NCBI RefSeq assembly: GCF_016741785.1
Contig: NZ_JAERRL010000019.1
Span: 29,756-93,755, forward strand
DNA: 64,000 nucleotides
Reading direction: 5' to 3'
Origin: Streptomyces sp. 7-21
GTDB taxonomy: Bacteria > Actinomycetota > Actinomycetes > Streptomycetales > Streptomycetaceae
Made by a program: the position numbers and the translations under genes. The stretch's first letter is position 1; every line of letters starts with the position of its first letter. The notes beneath the pieces are model-generated. The model was not told where the DNA came from, made no database searches, and saw only the letters and a list, made by a program, of their open reading frames with translations. Below are positions 32,513 to 40,597 of this stretch, piece after piece.

Positions 32513-34389
32513 GTCCGTGCTCCTTGGGCGGTTTCGGTAACCGGCTCGTCACCGGCGCCCGCGTCGGCACGGGCGCCGTCGTCGTCCGGTGGCGGATGGG
32601 CGGCGGCCAGGGCCTCCGCGAGATCGGCGAGCTCCTCGGGCACCTTGGCGGACTCGGTGCGGCCGAGCGCGGCCATCTCCACCAGCGTGCCGCCGTCGCC
32701 GCCGGGTCGGGCGCGCACCCACACGCGGCGGCGCTGGAGCAGCAGCGAGGCGGCCAGGCCGGCGACGGCGGCGAGCGCGCCGGTCAGCGCCCAGCCGGTG
32801 CCCGCCTTGGAGCTGACCTGGAACGTGGCCCAGTTCTCCAGGCGGTCGAAGGTGAGGGTGCCCTTGCCGCCGGGCAGCTCGACCGACTCGCCGGGCAGCA
32901 GGTCGAAGCGGAACGGCTCGCCGTTGCCGTCCGTCAGCTGCTCCATGTTGCTGGTGTCGAGCTGGTAGACGTTCTGCGGCAGGCCGGAGTCGACGCCGAG
33001 GTCGCCCTCGTAGGCGGTGAGGGTCAGCACCGGCAGGTCGGGTTCGGGGAACGTCGAGTGCGGGCCGCGCACCTCGTCGACGTTGTAGGTCGGGTTGAAG
33101 AAGCCCTGGAAGCCGAGCTGGGTGGGCTCGCCGTTCTCGTCGACGAAGTCCGGGACCTTGATCACGCCGGTGGACGACAGGGCGCTGTCCTGCGGCAGGA
33201 ACGGCACCGGGCCGCTGAACGCGACGTCGCCGCGCGCGTCGGTGACGGTGACGACCGGGGCGTAGCCGTGGCCGAGCAGGTACACCTTGGAGCCGCCGAT
33301 CTCCAGCGGGTGGTTGGGGTCGATGCTCGCCTGGTGCTCGGTGTCCGGGTCGTCGCCGGTCCAGTACGTCACCTCGGCGGTGAACTCGGTCGCGGTACCG
33401 GTGTCGGGGCCCGTGCGGGCGAACGCGTAGTGGAACTCGTCCAGCCGGAAGCCGAACCGGTCCAGGTCGTCGACGTCGAAGAGCGTGCCGGAGGAGAAGT
33501 CGTCGTACTGGGTGAGGGTGTTGGAGAACCCGGAGCTGCCCTGCACGACGAGGGTGCCGCCCTCGGAGTAGTAGAGCCGGCCGTAGGCGAAGGCGACCAG
33601 CATCACGATCAGGGCGAAGTGGAAGACGAGGTTGCCCGCCTCCCGCAGGTAGCCCTTCTCGGCGGCGACGTAGCCGGAGCCGTGTGCCGTGCCCTGGTCG
33701 GTGCGGAACCGCCTGCGCCGCAGCAGGCGGCGGGCGTCGGCGAGCACGGCGTCGGGGGCGGAGCCGGTGTGCCACGAGGTGGAGGCGGGCATCCGGTCCA
33801 GGCGGCGGGGGGCGCGCGGCGGGCGGCCGCGCAGCTGGCCGGCGAACTGCCACGCCCGCGGCACGATGCAGCCGATGAGCGAGATGAACAGCAGGATGTA
33901 GACCGCCGAGAACCACACCGACGAGTAGACGTCGAAGAGCTGGAGCCGGTCGTAGATCTCGGCGAGGCCCTCGTTCTCGCGGCGGAAGTTCTCGACGGCC
34001 AGCGCGTCGACGCTGTTCTGCGGGATGACCGAGCCGGGGATGGCGGCCAGCGCGAGCAGGAACAGCAGGATCAGCGCGACCCGCATCGAGGTGAGCTGCC
34101 GCCACGACCAGCGCGCCCAGCCCAGCAGCTCGCGCGCCGTCCAGGCCAGGGCACCCGCCGCGCCGGGGGCGCGCGCGCCGCCGAACGAGCCGGCGCCCGC
34201 GACGGTGCTCTGGTGCCCGGTGTCCCCGGGCTCCTCGGCGGGCGCGGTGGTCAGCCCCGCGGCGGCCTCGGCGTCGGCCCCGGCACCGGCCCCGGCGTCA
34301 GCGTCCGGTTCGGCGGTCGGGCCGGCCTCGCCGCCCGCGGCGCGGGTGCCGCGGGTCTCGTCGTCGTCGGCGGCTGTCACGTCCCTCAC
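32509..34389 (-). CDS. resB: Cytochrome c biogenesis protein ResB
   Basis: A 626-residue membrane protein that forms the cytochrome c synthetase with CcsB. An acidic/Ala-rich N-terminal extension of ~85 residues precedes three N-terminal helices. A large extracytoplasmic domain follows, with SGSKVY-like strands (IGGSKVYLLGHGYAP), then one C-terminal helix and a charged tail. GTG 34389 shares bases with the ccdA stop (GTGA). Two other GTG codons lie within 10 codons. The long acidic N terminus is more extended than in Bacillus ResB. Confidence 0.9.
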   Translation of the reverse strand: MRDVTAADDDETRGTRAAGGEAGPTAEPDADAGAGAGADAEAAAGLTTAPAEEPGDTGHQSTVAGAGSFGGARAPGAAGALAWTARELLGWARWSWRQLTSMRVALILLFLLALAAIPGSVIPQNSVDALAVENFRRENEGLAEIYDRLQLFDVYSSVWFSAVYILLFISLIGCIVPRAWQFAGQLRGRPPRAPRRLDRMPASTSWHTGSAPDAVLADARRLLRRRRFRTDQGTAHGSGYVAAEKGYLREAGNLVFHFALIVMLVAFAYGRLYYSEGGTLVVQGSSGFSNTLTQYDDFSSGTLFDVDDLDRFGFRLDEFHYAFARTGPDTGTATEFTAEVTYWTGDDPDTEHQASIDPNHPLEIGGSKVYLLGHGYAPVVTVTDARGDVAFSGPVPFLPQDSALSSTGVIKVPDFVDENGEPTQLGFQGFFNPTYNVDEVRGPHSTFPEPDLPVLTLTAYEGDLGVDSGLPQNVYQLDTSNMEQLTDGNGEPFRFDLLPGESVELPGGKGTLTFDRLENWATFQVSSKAGTGWALTGALAAVAGLAASLLLQRRRVWVRARPGGDGGTLVEMAALGRTESAKVPEELADLAEALAAAHPPPDDDGARADAGAGDEPVTETAQGART

Positions 34390-35141
34390 ATCCACACGTC
34401 GAAGTCGGCCGTCCACAGCTGCATCTCGTACACCATGTCGTTCCACAGGCCCGTCACCAGCAGCAGGCCCGTGACCACGAGCATGGCACCGCCGAGCCGC
34501 ATGACCAGCGGGTAGTGGCGCTTGACCCAGCCGAACGCGCCGAGCGTACGCCGGAACGCCACCGCCATGACGAGGAACGGCAGGCCGAGCCCCGCGCAGT
34601 ACACCACCATCAGCAGCGCGCCGCGCCCGGCGGTCGCCTCGGTGAAGGCCAGCGTGTAGACGGCGCCCAGGGTCGGGCCGACGCACGGGGTCCAGCCGAT
34701 GCCGAAGACCACGCCCAGCATGGGCGCGCCCGCCAGGCCCATCCCGGGCTTGAGGTGGAGGCGGAACTCCCGCTGCGTGAACAGCGGCAGCACCCGCGAG
34801 AACAGGCCGGTGAAGAGCAGCCCGAGGATGATCGTCAGCACGCCGAAGACGCGGGAGAGTGTCTCCTGGTGCTCCAGCAGCCGCGCACCGAAGCCGCCGA
34901 AGAGCGCACCGCCGGAGACGAAGACGGCGGTGAAGCCGAGGACGAACAGCGAGGCCCCCAGCAGCATGCGGCCGCGCCTGGCCTCCGCCAGGTCGGCGCC
35001 GCTGACGCCCGTGACGTACGACAGGTAGCCGGGGACGAGCGGCAGCACGCAGGGGGAGAAGAATGACACCAGCCCGGCGAGCAGGGCCACCGGCATGGCC
35101 AGCAGCAGCGCGCCGCTCAGTACTGTCTCGCTGGCATCCAC
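34386..35141 (-). CDS. ccdA: Thiol-disulfide transporter CcdA (DsbD-like)
   Basis: A 251-residue membrane protein with six helices. The paired redox Cys are in FFSPCVLPLVPGY (first helix) and GIGWTPCVGPTLG (fourth helix), the DsbD/CcdA signature. It carries reducing equivalents from cytosolic thioredoxin to the extracytoplasmic ResA protein, keeping apocytochrome heme-binding thiols reduced. It lies 7 bases after the resA gene and overlaps resB. Confidence 0.95.
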   Translation of the reverse strand: MDASETVLSGALLLAMPVALLAGLVSFFSPCVLPLVPGYLSYVTGVSGADLAEARRGRMLLGASLFVLGFTAVFVSGGALFGGFGARLLEHQETLSRVFGVLTIILGLLFTGLFSRVLPLFTQREFRLHLKPGMGLAGAPMLGVVFGIGWTPCVGPTLGAVYTLAFTEATAGRGALLMVVYCAGLGLPFLVMAVAFRRTLGAFGWVKRHYPLVMRLGGAMLVVTGLLLVTGLWNDMVYEMQLWTADFDVWM

Positions 35142-35148
35142 CGCACGC

Positions 35149-35742
35149 TCACTCCTCGTCCAGCACTGGCTGCAGGGCGTCGCGCAGTTCGTCGGCCGAC
35201 AGCGGCTTCAGGGCGCGGGCGGCGATGTTGCCCTCGCGGTCGATGATCAGCGTGGACGGGATGGCCTGCGGGTTGAGGCTGCCGTTGGGGAACTGGAGGA
35301 TCAGCTGGCCGCTGGGGTCGTACAGGCTGGGGTACGGCACGTCGAAGCGGCGCTCGAACGCTTCAGCGGGGGCTCGGTCCCGGTCCCGGGTGTTGATCCC
35401 GAGGAAGGACACGCCCTGGTCGGCGGTCTCCTCGGCGACCTCCACCAGGTGGGGCGCCTCGGCGCGGCAGGGGGCGCACCAGGAGCCCCACACGTTCAGC
35501 ACGACCACGTCACCCCGGTAGTCGCTGAGGCTGAGCTGCTCGCCCTGGAGCGTCTCACCCGAGATGTCCGGCGCCTGCTCCCGCTCGCTGGCCGCGACCT
35601 GGGTGATCTCGCCCGTGCCCTGGACGAAGTTGGTGTCGCCGCCCGAGGTGCCCGCCTGGTCCCCGGAGCAGGCGGTAAGCGTCAGCGCCCCGATCACCGC
35701 GGCGAGCGCCGCGGACTTGGTGACGGCACGGAACTGGATCAT
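35149..35742 (-). CDS. resA: ResA/TlpA-type thioredoxin-like lipoprotein
   Basis: A 197-residue membrane-anchored thiol reductase. The lipobox LTAC places the lipidated Cys at residue 25. The thioredoxin fold follows with redox centre Cys89-Ala-Pro-Cys92 in NVWGSWCAPC and the cis-proline region PSTLIIDREG. It receives electrons from CcdA and reduces apocytochrome c. It is the first gene of the cytochrome c maturation operon, with about 140 bases between it and the phosphatase gene upstream. Confidence 0.93.
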   Translation of the reverse strand: MIQFRAVTKSAALAAVIGALTLTACSGDQAGTSGGDTNFVQGTGEITQVAASEREQAPDISGETLQGEQLSLSDYRGDVVVLNVWGSWCAPCRAEAPHLVEVAEETADQGVSFLGINTRDRDRAPAEAFERRFDVPYPSLYDPSGQLILQFPNGSLNPQAIPSTLIIDREGNIAARALKPLSADELRDALQPVLDEE

Positions 35743-35885
35743 GTGAAAAGTTTCCCATGCGCCCCTAGGCGATCTTCCGCGCCCCCCTTGTCCTCAATTG
35801 AGGCCCTGCTCAGCGGGGCCGTGCTGGGGGACCGTGCGGGGGCCGTGCCGGAAGAAGGGCCCGCCGCCCCGCCGGGCGCGGCGCG

Positions 35886-36530
35886 TCAGGCGCCGAAGCC
35901 CTGGCGGCCGGGCAGCAGGTCGCGGGCGGGTTCGGAGTAGCCGACCGAGACGATCTCGTCGCCGCGGAACGTGAAGGTGGTCAGGGAGGCCAGCGAGCAC
36001 TGCCGCTTGCGCGGGTCGTGCCACAGCCGGCGGCGCTCTACGTAGCTGCGGACGGTCCACACCGGCAGCTGGTGGCTGACGCAGACGGCCTCGCGGCCGC
36101 GCGCGGCGTCGCGGGCGGCGTTGAGCGCGGCCATCATCCGCACGACCTGGTCGATGTAGGGCTCGCCCCAGGAGGGTTTGAACGGGTTGTACAGGTGGCG
36201 CCAGTTCTTCGGGTGGCGCAGGGCGCCGTCGCCGACGCCGAACCGCTTGCCCTGGAAGACGTTGGCCGCCTCGATCAGCCGGGGGTCGGTGGCCGTGACC
36301 AGGCCGTGCGCCTTGGCGATGGGCTCGGCGGTCTCCTGCGCGCGCTCCAGCGGGGACGCGACCACGTGGGCGATGTCCCGTTCCGCGAGGTGCTCGGCGA
36401 CGCGTTCGGCCATGCGGCGCCCGAGTTCGGAGAGGTGGTAACCGGGGAGGCGGCCGTACAGCACGCCCGAGGGGTTGTCCACCTCGCCGTGACGCATCAG
36501 GTGAACGACCGTCTGATCGTTTCCGTTCAT
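35886..36530 (-). CDS. Histidine phosphatase family protein
   Basis: A 214-residue phosphatase of the phosphoglycerate-mutase-like superfamily. The catalytic RHG is at residues 13-15 in HLMRHGEV, the second conserved Arg is in SPLERAQET, and the late catalytic His is in CVSHQLPVW. It is cytosolic and of standard length. Its position between hemL and the cytochrome c operon is, as I recall, typical of Streptomyces. The natural substrate is unknown. Confidence 0.88.
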   Translation of the reverse strand: MNGNDQTVVHLMRHGEVDNPSGVLYGRLPGYHLSELGRRMAERVAEHLAERDIAHVVASPLERAQETAEPIAKAHGLVTATDPRLIEAANVFQGKRFGVGDGALRHPKNWRHLYNPFKPSWGEPYIDQVVRMMAALNAARDAARGREAVCVSHQLPVWTVRSYVERRRLWHDPRKRQCSLASLTTFTFRGDEIVSVGYSEPARDLLPGRQGFGA

Positions 36531-36604
36531 ATGTCTCTCATTTTCAGTGGCCCTACCGACGTGAAATGTACGCCGCCCGGCAAAAACTGCTCAAAGAAGC
36601 GCGG

Positions 36605-37939
36605 TCACGCGGTGGCCGCCGCCGCGGCCCGGGCAGCGGCGGGCAGCGCCTCGGCCACCCGTTCCAGCGCCCGGTCGTCGTGCGCGGTCGACACGAACCA
36701 CACCTCGAACCCCGAGGGCGGCAGGTACACGCCCTGCCGCAGCATCTCGTGGAAGAACGCCCGGAACCGGAACGACTGCTGGGCCTGCGCCCCCTCGAAG
36801 TCGGTGATCTCGCTGACCCCGGGCTCGGTGAAGAACACCGAGAACATGTTCCCCGCCTGCCCGATGACGTGCGCCACGCCCTCCTTGGCCAGCGCCTCGG
36901 CCACCATCGACCGCAGCTGGGCCGCCGTGGCGTCCAGCCGCGCGTACGCCGCGTCGTCGAGCAGCCGCAGCTGGGCGAGACCGGCCGCCGTGGCCACCGG
37001 GTTCCCCGACAGCGTGCCCGCCTGGTAGACCGGCCCGGCCGGCGCGAGCCGCTCCATCACGTCGGCCCGCCCGCCGAAGGCCGCGGCGGGGAAGCCGCCG
37101 CCCATCACCTTGCCGAAGGTGATCAGGTCGGGGCGCACGCCCTCGATGCCGTACCAGCCCTGGCGGCTGACCCGGAAGCCCGTCATGACCTCGTCGGAGA
37201 TCAGCAGCGCGCCGTGCTCCCGGCACAGGTCGGCCAGGCCCTGGTTGAAGCCCTCCTTCGGCGGCACCACGCCCATGTTCCCCGGGACCGCCTCGGTGAT
37301 CACGCACGCAATCTCGTCGCCGTGCTCGGCGAACGCGGCGCGCACGGCCGCGAGATCGTTGTACGGCAGCACCAGCGTCTCCCCGGCCTGCGCGCCCGTC
37401 ACGCCCGGGGTGTCGGGCAGCCCGAACGTCGCCACCCCCGAGCCGGCCGAGGCGAGCAGCGCGTCGACGTGGCCGTGGTAGCAGCCGGCGAACTTGATCA
37501 CCTTGGCCCGGCCGGTGAACCCGCGCGCCAGCCGGATCGCCGACATCGTCGCCTCCGTGCCCGAGGACACCAGGCGCACCCGCTCCACCGGATCGACGCG
37601 CGCCACGATCTCCTCGGCCAGCTCCACCTCGCCCCGCGTGGGCGTGCCGAACGACGTGCCGCGCGCGACCGCCGCCTGGACCGCCTCGATCACCTCCGGG
37701 TGCGCGTGGCCCAGGATCATCGGCCCCCACGAGCACACCAGGTCCACGTACTCACGGCCGTCGGCGTCGGTAACGTAGGGACCCGAGCCGGACGTCATGA
37801 ACAGGGGCGTACCGCCCACGGCGCCGAACGCCCGGACCGGGGAGTTCACCCCTCCCGGGGTCACCTCGGCGGCGCGCGCGAAGAGCGTCTGCGAGACTGG
37901 AGCGTCGAAGGATGCGGTGGATTCGGTCACGCGCTCCAT
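36605..37939 (-). CDS. hemL: Glutamate-1-semialdehyde 2,1-aminomutase
   Basis: A 444-residue PLP enzyme that converts glutamate-1-semialdehyde to 5-aminolevulinate in the C5 heme pathway. The PLP lysine is Lys277 in ITFGKVMGGG. Other hallmarks are VNSPVRAF near the N terminus, SSGTEATMSAIRLAR and CYHGHVDALL. It works directly after HemA, which is encoded about 16 kb away in the rex operon. An internal GTG at the fourth codon is an alternative start. Confidence 0.96.
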   Translation of the reverse strand: MERVTESTASFDAPVSQTLFARAAEVTPGGVNSPVRAFGAVGGTPLFMTSGSGPYVTDADGREYVDLVCSWGPMILGHAHPEVIEAVQAAVARGTSFGTPTRGEVELAEEIVARVDPVERVRLVSSGTEATMSAIRLARGFTGRAKVIKFAGCYHGHVDALLASAGSGVATFGLPDTPGVTGAQAGETLVLPYNDLAAVRAAFAEHGDEIACVITEAVPGNMGVVPPKEGFNQGLADLCREHGALLISDEVMTGFRVSRQGWYGIEGVRPDLITFGKVMGGGFPAAAFGGRADVMERLAPAGPVYQAGTLSGNPVATAAGLAQLRLLDDAAYARLDATAAQLRSMVAEALAKEGVAHVIGQAGNMFSVFFTEPGVSEITDFEGAQAQQSFRFRAFFHEMLRQGVYLPPSGFEVWFVSTAHDDRALERVAEALPAAARAAAAATA

Positions 37940-38219
37940 GGTGGCAGAGAGACCGAAGGCATCGCCTCCGGGGCGTTTCAGGGGCGCGTGGCGGGGGAGG
38001 TCTCTGAGACGATGATCGGGTTACAGACCGCGCTGGCCGCGAGGGCCGCGCGGTGGGGGACGCGAATAGTCGGGTGGTGACATGCAGCGCGGTGGCGGCG
38101 GACTGGGCGAGGGTACCGGTGACCTCGGGCCAGAGCCGCGCGCGCGTGCCCGCCGGGGCCGCCACCGCCGCAGGGCGATGGACGGCGCCGAGGGAGAGCT
38201 GCGCGGGCGGAGCGGCCGG

Positions 38220-38654
38220 ATGGCCGTAACGTACAAGTACTTTGGCGCCCCTGACGGCGCCACGGCGGCACGGGTGCCGCTGTCCATGCGCCCCGAAGAG
38301 CTCGGCGGCGACGAGCTGGGCCAGGGCATGTTCACGCGGATCAAGCCGGAGACGATGGCCGCGATGGTCCTCACCGGCATCGAGGGGATACCGCTGCACC
38401 GCGTGCCCCCGCTCGAACTCGTCGTGCTGCACCCGGACTACGCCGTGGTGAAGCTGCCGACGATGGCGGTGGACCCGCTGCGCGGCGTCGGCGAGGAGAG
38501 CATGGGCGCCGCGGCGTTCATCTGGTCCACGGTTCCCGACCGCAGCGGCCCGAGCGACGCCTACGGCATCTACAAGCTGCTCCACGAGTGGCAGGACTTC
38601 TCCCGCCGCCTGCACGAGGCGGGCCACCAGCCGTACTGCCTGGTGTGGCCATAG
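38220..38654 (+). CDS. Conserved Streptomyces hypothetical protein (next to hemL)
   Basis: A 144-residue soluble protein opening MAVTYKYFGAP, with MRPEELGGDELGQGMF, MAAMVLTGIEGIPL and a C terminus of HEAGHQPYCLVWP. I recognise it as a widely conserved actinobacterial protein of unknown function encoded divergently from hemL. An upstream in-frame ATG at 38178 would add 14 residues. ATG 38220 was chosen because conservation seems to begin there. No motif indicates catalysis. Confidence 0.75.
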   Translation: MAVTYKYFGAPDGATAARVPLSMRPEELGGDELGQGMFTRIKPETMAAMVLTGIEGIPLHRVPPLELVVLHPDYAVVKLPTMAVDPLRGVGEESMGAAAFIWSTVPDRSGPSDAYGIYKLLHEWQDFSRRLHEAGHQPYCLVWP

Positions 38655-38722
38655 GCCGCCGCTATGCTGCCCGGAGGCCCCGCCCAGCGGGGCACCGGTG
38701 CCAGCCGGCGGAAGGGAGCAGT

Positions 38723-39421
38723 GTGTTCCGGCGTGTGACGCGAGGCGCCGCGGCGGCCCTGGCCGTGGCGGGCCTGGCAGCGGGGTGCAGCACGGACCTC
38801 GGCGACGACGGCGCGTCCGGCTCCGGCCTGACCGGCTCCCGCAGCGCCACCGCCGAGCCCGGCCGCTACTCGGCGCTCCCCGAACCCTGCGGCACCGTCG
38901 ATGAGGACACCCTGCACGAGCTGCTGCCCGGCGGCGAGCCGGCGGCGTACGAGGGCGAGCCGACGGCGACGTACGACACCGGGCGGCGCGTCGGCTGCGA
39001 GTGGAACGTGCCGCAGGAGACGACGGCCCGCCGGCTGACGGTCGACTTCCAGCGGGTGCTGTCGTACGACCCCGGGATCAGCGACGACGACCAGGCGGAG
39101 CTGGACTTCGCGGCGATGGCCGCCGAAGCGGGCGTCGCGCTGGACGACACGGCCACCGCCACCGTCACGCAGCCCGGGGAGGACGTCACCGCCGCCGCCG
39201 TGGACGACGTCGGCCACGCCGCCTACCTGGTCGACCAGCCCACCCCCGGCGACACCGGCGCCGGCCGCGAGGTCACGGTCGCCTTCCGCAGCGCCAACGT
39301 GATCGTCACCGTGACGTACACCGTCGCCACGACGCGCGCCGACGACCCGCCGGACAGCGCCGGGCTCCAGGCGGGGGCCCGTGCCGCGGCCCGGCAGATC
39401 GCCGGCGGACTGGACGGCTGA
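38723..39421 (+). CDS. DUF3558-like secreted lipoprotein (tandem copy 1)
   Basis: A 232-residue lipoprotein. The leader ends in the lipobox GLAAGC, followed by a Gly/Ser/Ala linker. The folded part begins with the motif LPEPCGTVDEDTLHELLPG and includes a second Cys in RRVGCEW, so a disulfide is likely. This Cys pair and the LPEPC entry match the DUF3558 pattern of actinobacterial surface lipoproteins. AAGGGAG precedes GTG 38723. The next gene is a diverged tandem copy. Confidence 0.72.
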   Translation: MFRRVTRGAAAALAVAGLAAGCSTDLGDDGASGSGLTGSRSATAEPGRYSALPEPCGTVDEDTLHELLPGGEPAAYEGEPTATYDTGRRVGCEWNVPQETTARRLTVDFQRVLSYDPGISDDDQAELDFAAMAAEAGVALDDTATATVTQPGEDVTAAAVDDVGHAAYLVDQPTPGDTGAGREVTVAFRSANVIVTVTYTVATTRADDPPDSAGLQAGARAAARQIAGGLDG

Positions 39422-39519
39422 GAGCCCCGCGGCCGCGCCGCTCCGTTTCCCGCGCCAGCCGCCGCCCGGTTACCGTGCACCCCGAGCAGACCGACAGGAC
39501 AGCTACGGGAGCCCAGACC

Positions 39520-40371
39520 ATGGACCGACGTACCGCCCCGCGAACCGCCGTCGCCGCACGGGTGATGGCCCTGGCCACCGTGCCCGTGCTGCTGGTCGCC
39601 GGGTGCTCCGGGTCGGACTCCGGGGACGACGGCTCCGCCAGCGAGCAGCGGCCGCGCACCACGGCCCCGCCGGAGCCGGAGCCTGTGCGGTTCACCACAC
39701 TGCCCGAGCCCTGCTCGCTGCTCGACGAGGACACGATCGAGGAGGTCGTGCCCAACGCCGATCCACAGTCCGGTGAGACGCTCAGCTCCAGCGACACCTC
39801 CACCTCGGGCGCCTGCCTGTGGTCGGGCCTGGACGACTACGACTTCCGCTCGCTGACCGTCTCGCTGCGCCGCTTCGAGTCCGACCCAGCGATCGGCAGC
39901 GGCGACGAGCGCGCCGAGGAGTACCGCACGCGGCTGGTGGAGGAGATCACCGGCGACGACGCCAACGAGGACGTCTCCGAGGAGCAGCTGGCGGAGACCG
40001 GCGACGCCGCCACGTCGATCTCCTACCGCGTCACCCGCGAGGACGACGACGAGGAAGAGGAGTACCAGCAGCAGCGCGTCGTGGTGCGCACCGGCAATGT
40101 CGTGGTGACCGTGGACTACTCGGGCGCTGGCTTCGAGGAGGCCGACACGCCGGGCGCCCGCGGCGTGCGCGAGGCGGCGGAGACGGCCGCCCGGGAGGCG
40201 GTCAGCGCCGTGGACGCCTCGGCCGAGGAGGACGGCGAGCAGGGCTCCGGCAACGGCGGGGGGAACGGCGGCTCGGGCGGCAAGGGCGGCTCCGGCGACT
40301 CGGACGACGACGGCGACTCCGACGACTCCGGCGAAGCCGACGACGGCGGGAACGGCAAGTCACGCTCCTGA
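39520..40371 (+). CDS. DUF3558-like secreted lipoprotein (tandem copy 2)
   Basis: A 283-residue lipoprotein paralogous to the preceding gene. The lipobox is LLVAGC, then a linker and the shared entry LPEPCSLLDEDTIEEVVPN. The second Cys is in SGACLWSG. The C-terminal ~50 residues are a Gly/Asp/Ser-rich acidic tail absent from copy 1. The folded domain is probably disulfide-bonded and surface exposed. It ends before a strong terminator shared with the convergent accessory operon. Confidence 0.75.
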   Translation: MDRRTAPRTAVAARVMALATVPVLLVAGCSGSDSGDDGSASEQRPRTTAPPEPEPVRFTTLPEPCSLLDEDTIEEVVPNADPQSGETLSSSDTSTSGACLWSGLDDYDFRSLTVSLRRFESDPAIGSGDERAEEYRTRLVEEITGDDANEDVSEEQLAETGDAATSISYRVTREDDDEEEEYQQQRVVVRTGNVVVTVDYSGAGFEEADTPGARGVREAAETAAREAVSAVDASAEEDGEQGSGNGGGNGGSGGKGGSGDSDDDGDSDDSGEADDGGNGKSRS

Positions 40372-40541
40372 GCTTCCCCAGCCCCACCCCCTCTCTCACG
40401 GCCGAGCTGCCCACCGTCGCGCCGATGCGATCGGCATGGGGCCGCCGTCCTCTCACCGCCTCGGTACACCGCACCTGCCCACAGACCTGAGCGGCCGTGG
40501 AGGCTCAGCCGTCGCCTCGGGCGACCGCCGCGCACAGACGA

Positions 40542-40570
40542 GAGCCCGCACCTGCGAAGGGTGCGGGCTC
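40542..40570. terminator. Bidirectional hairpin terminator
   Basis: GAGCCCGCACC and GGTGCGGGCTC make an 11-bp perfect stem with a seven-base loop. It separates the plus-strand lipoprotein gene from the minus-strand accessory operon and ends 28 bases from the latter's stop. Confidence 0.8.
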
Positions 40571-40597
40571 CGGCTTTCTCCCGTGCCTTAACGTGCA

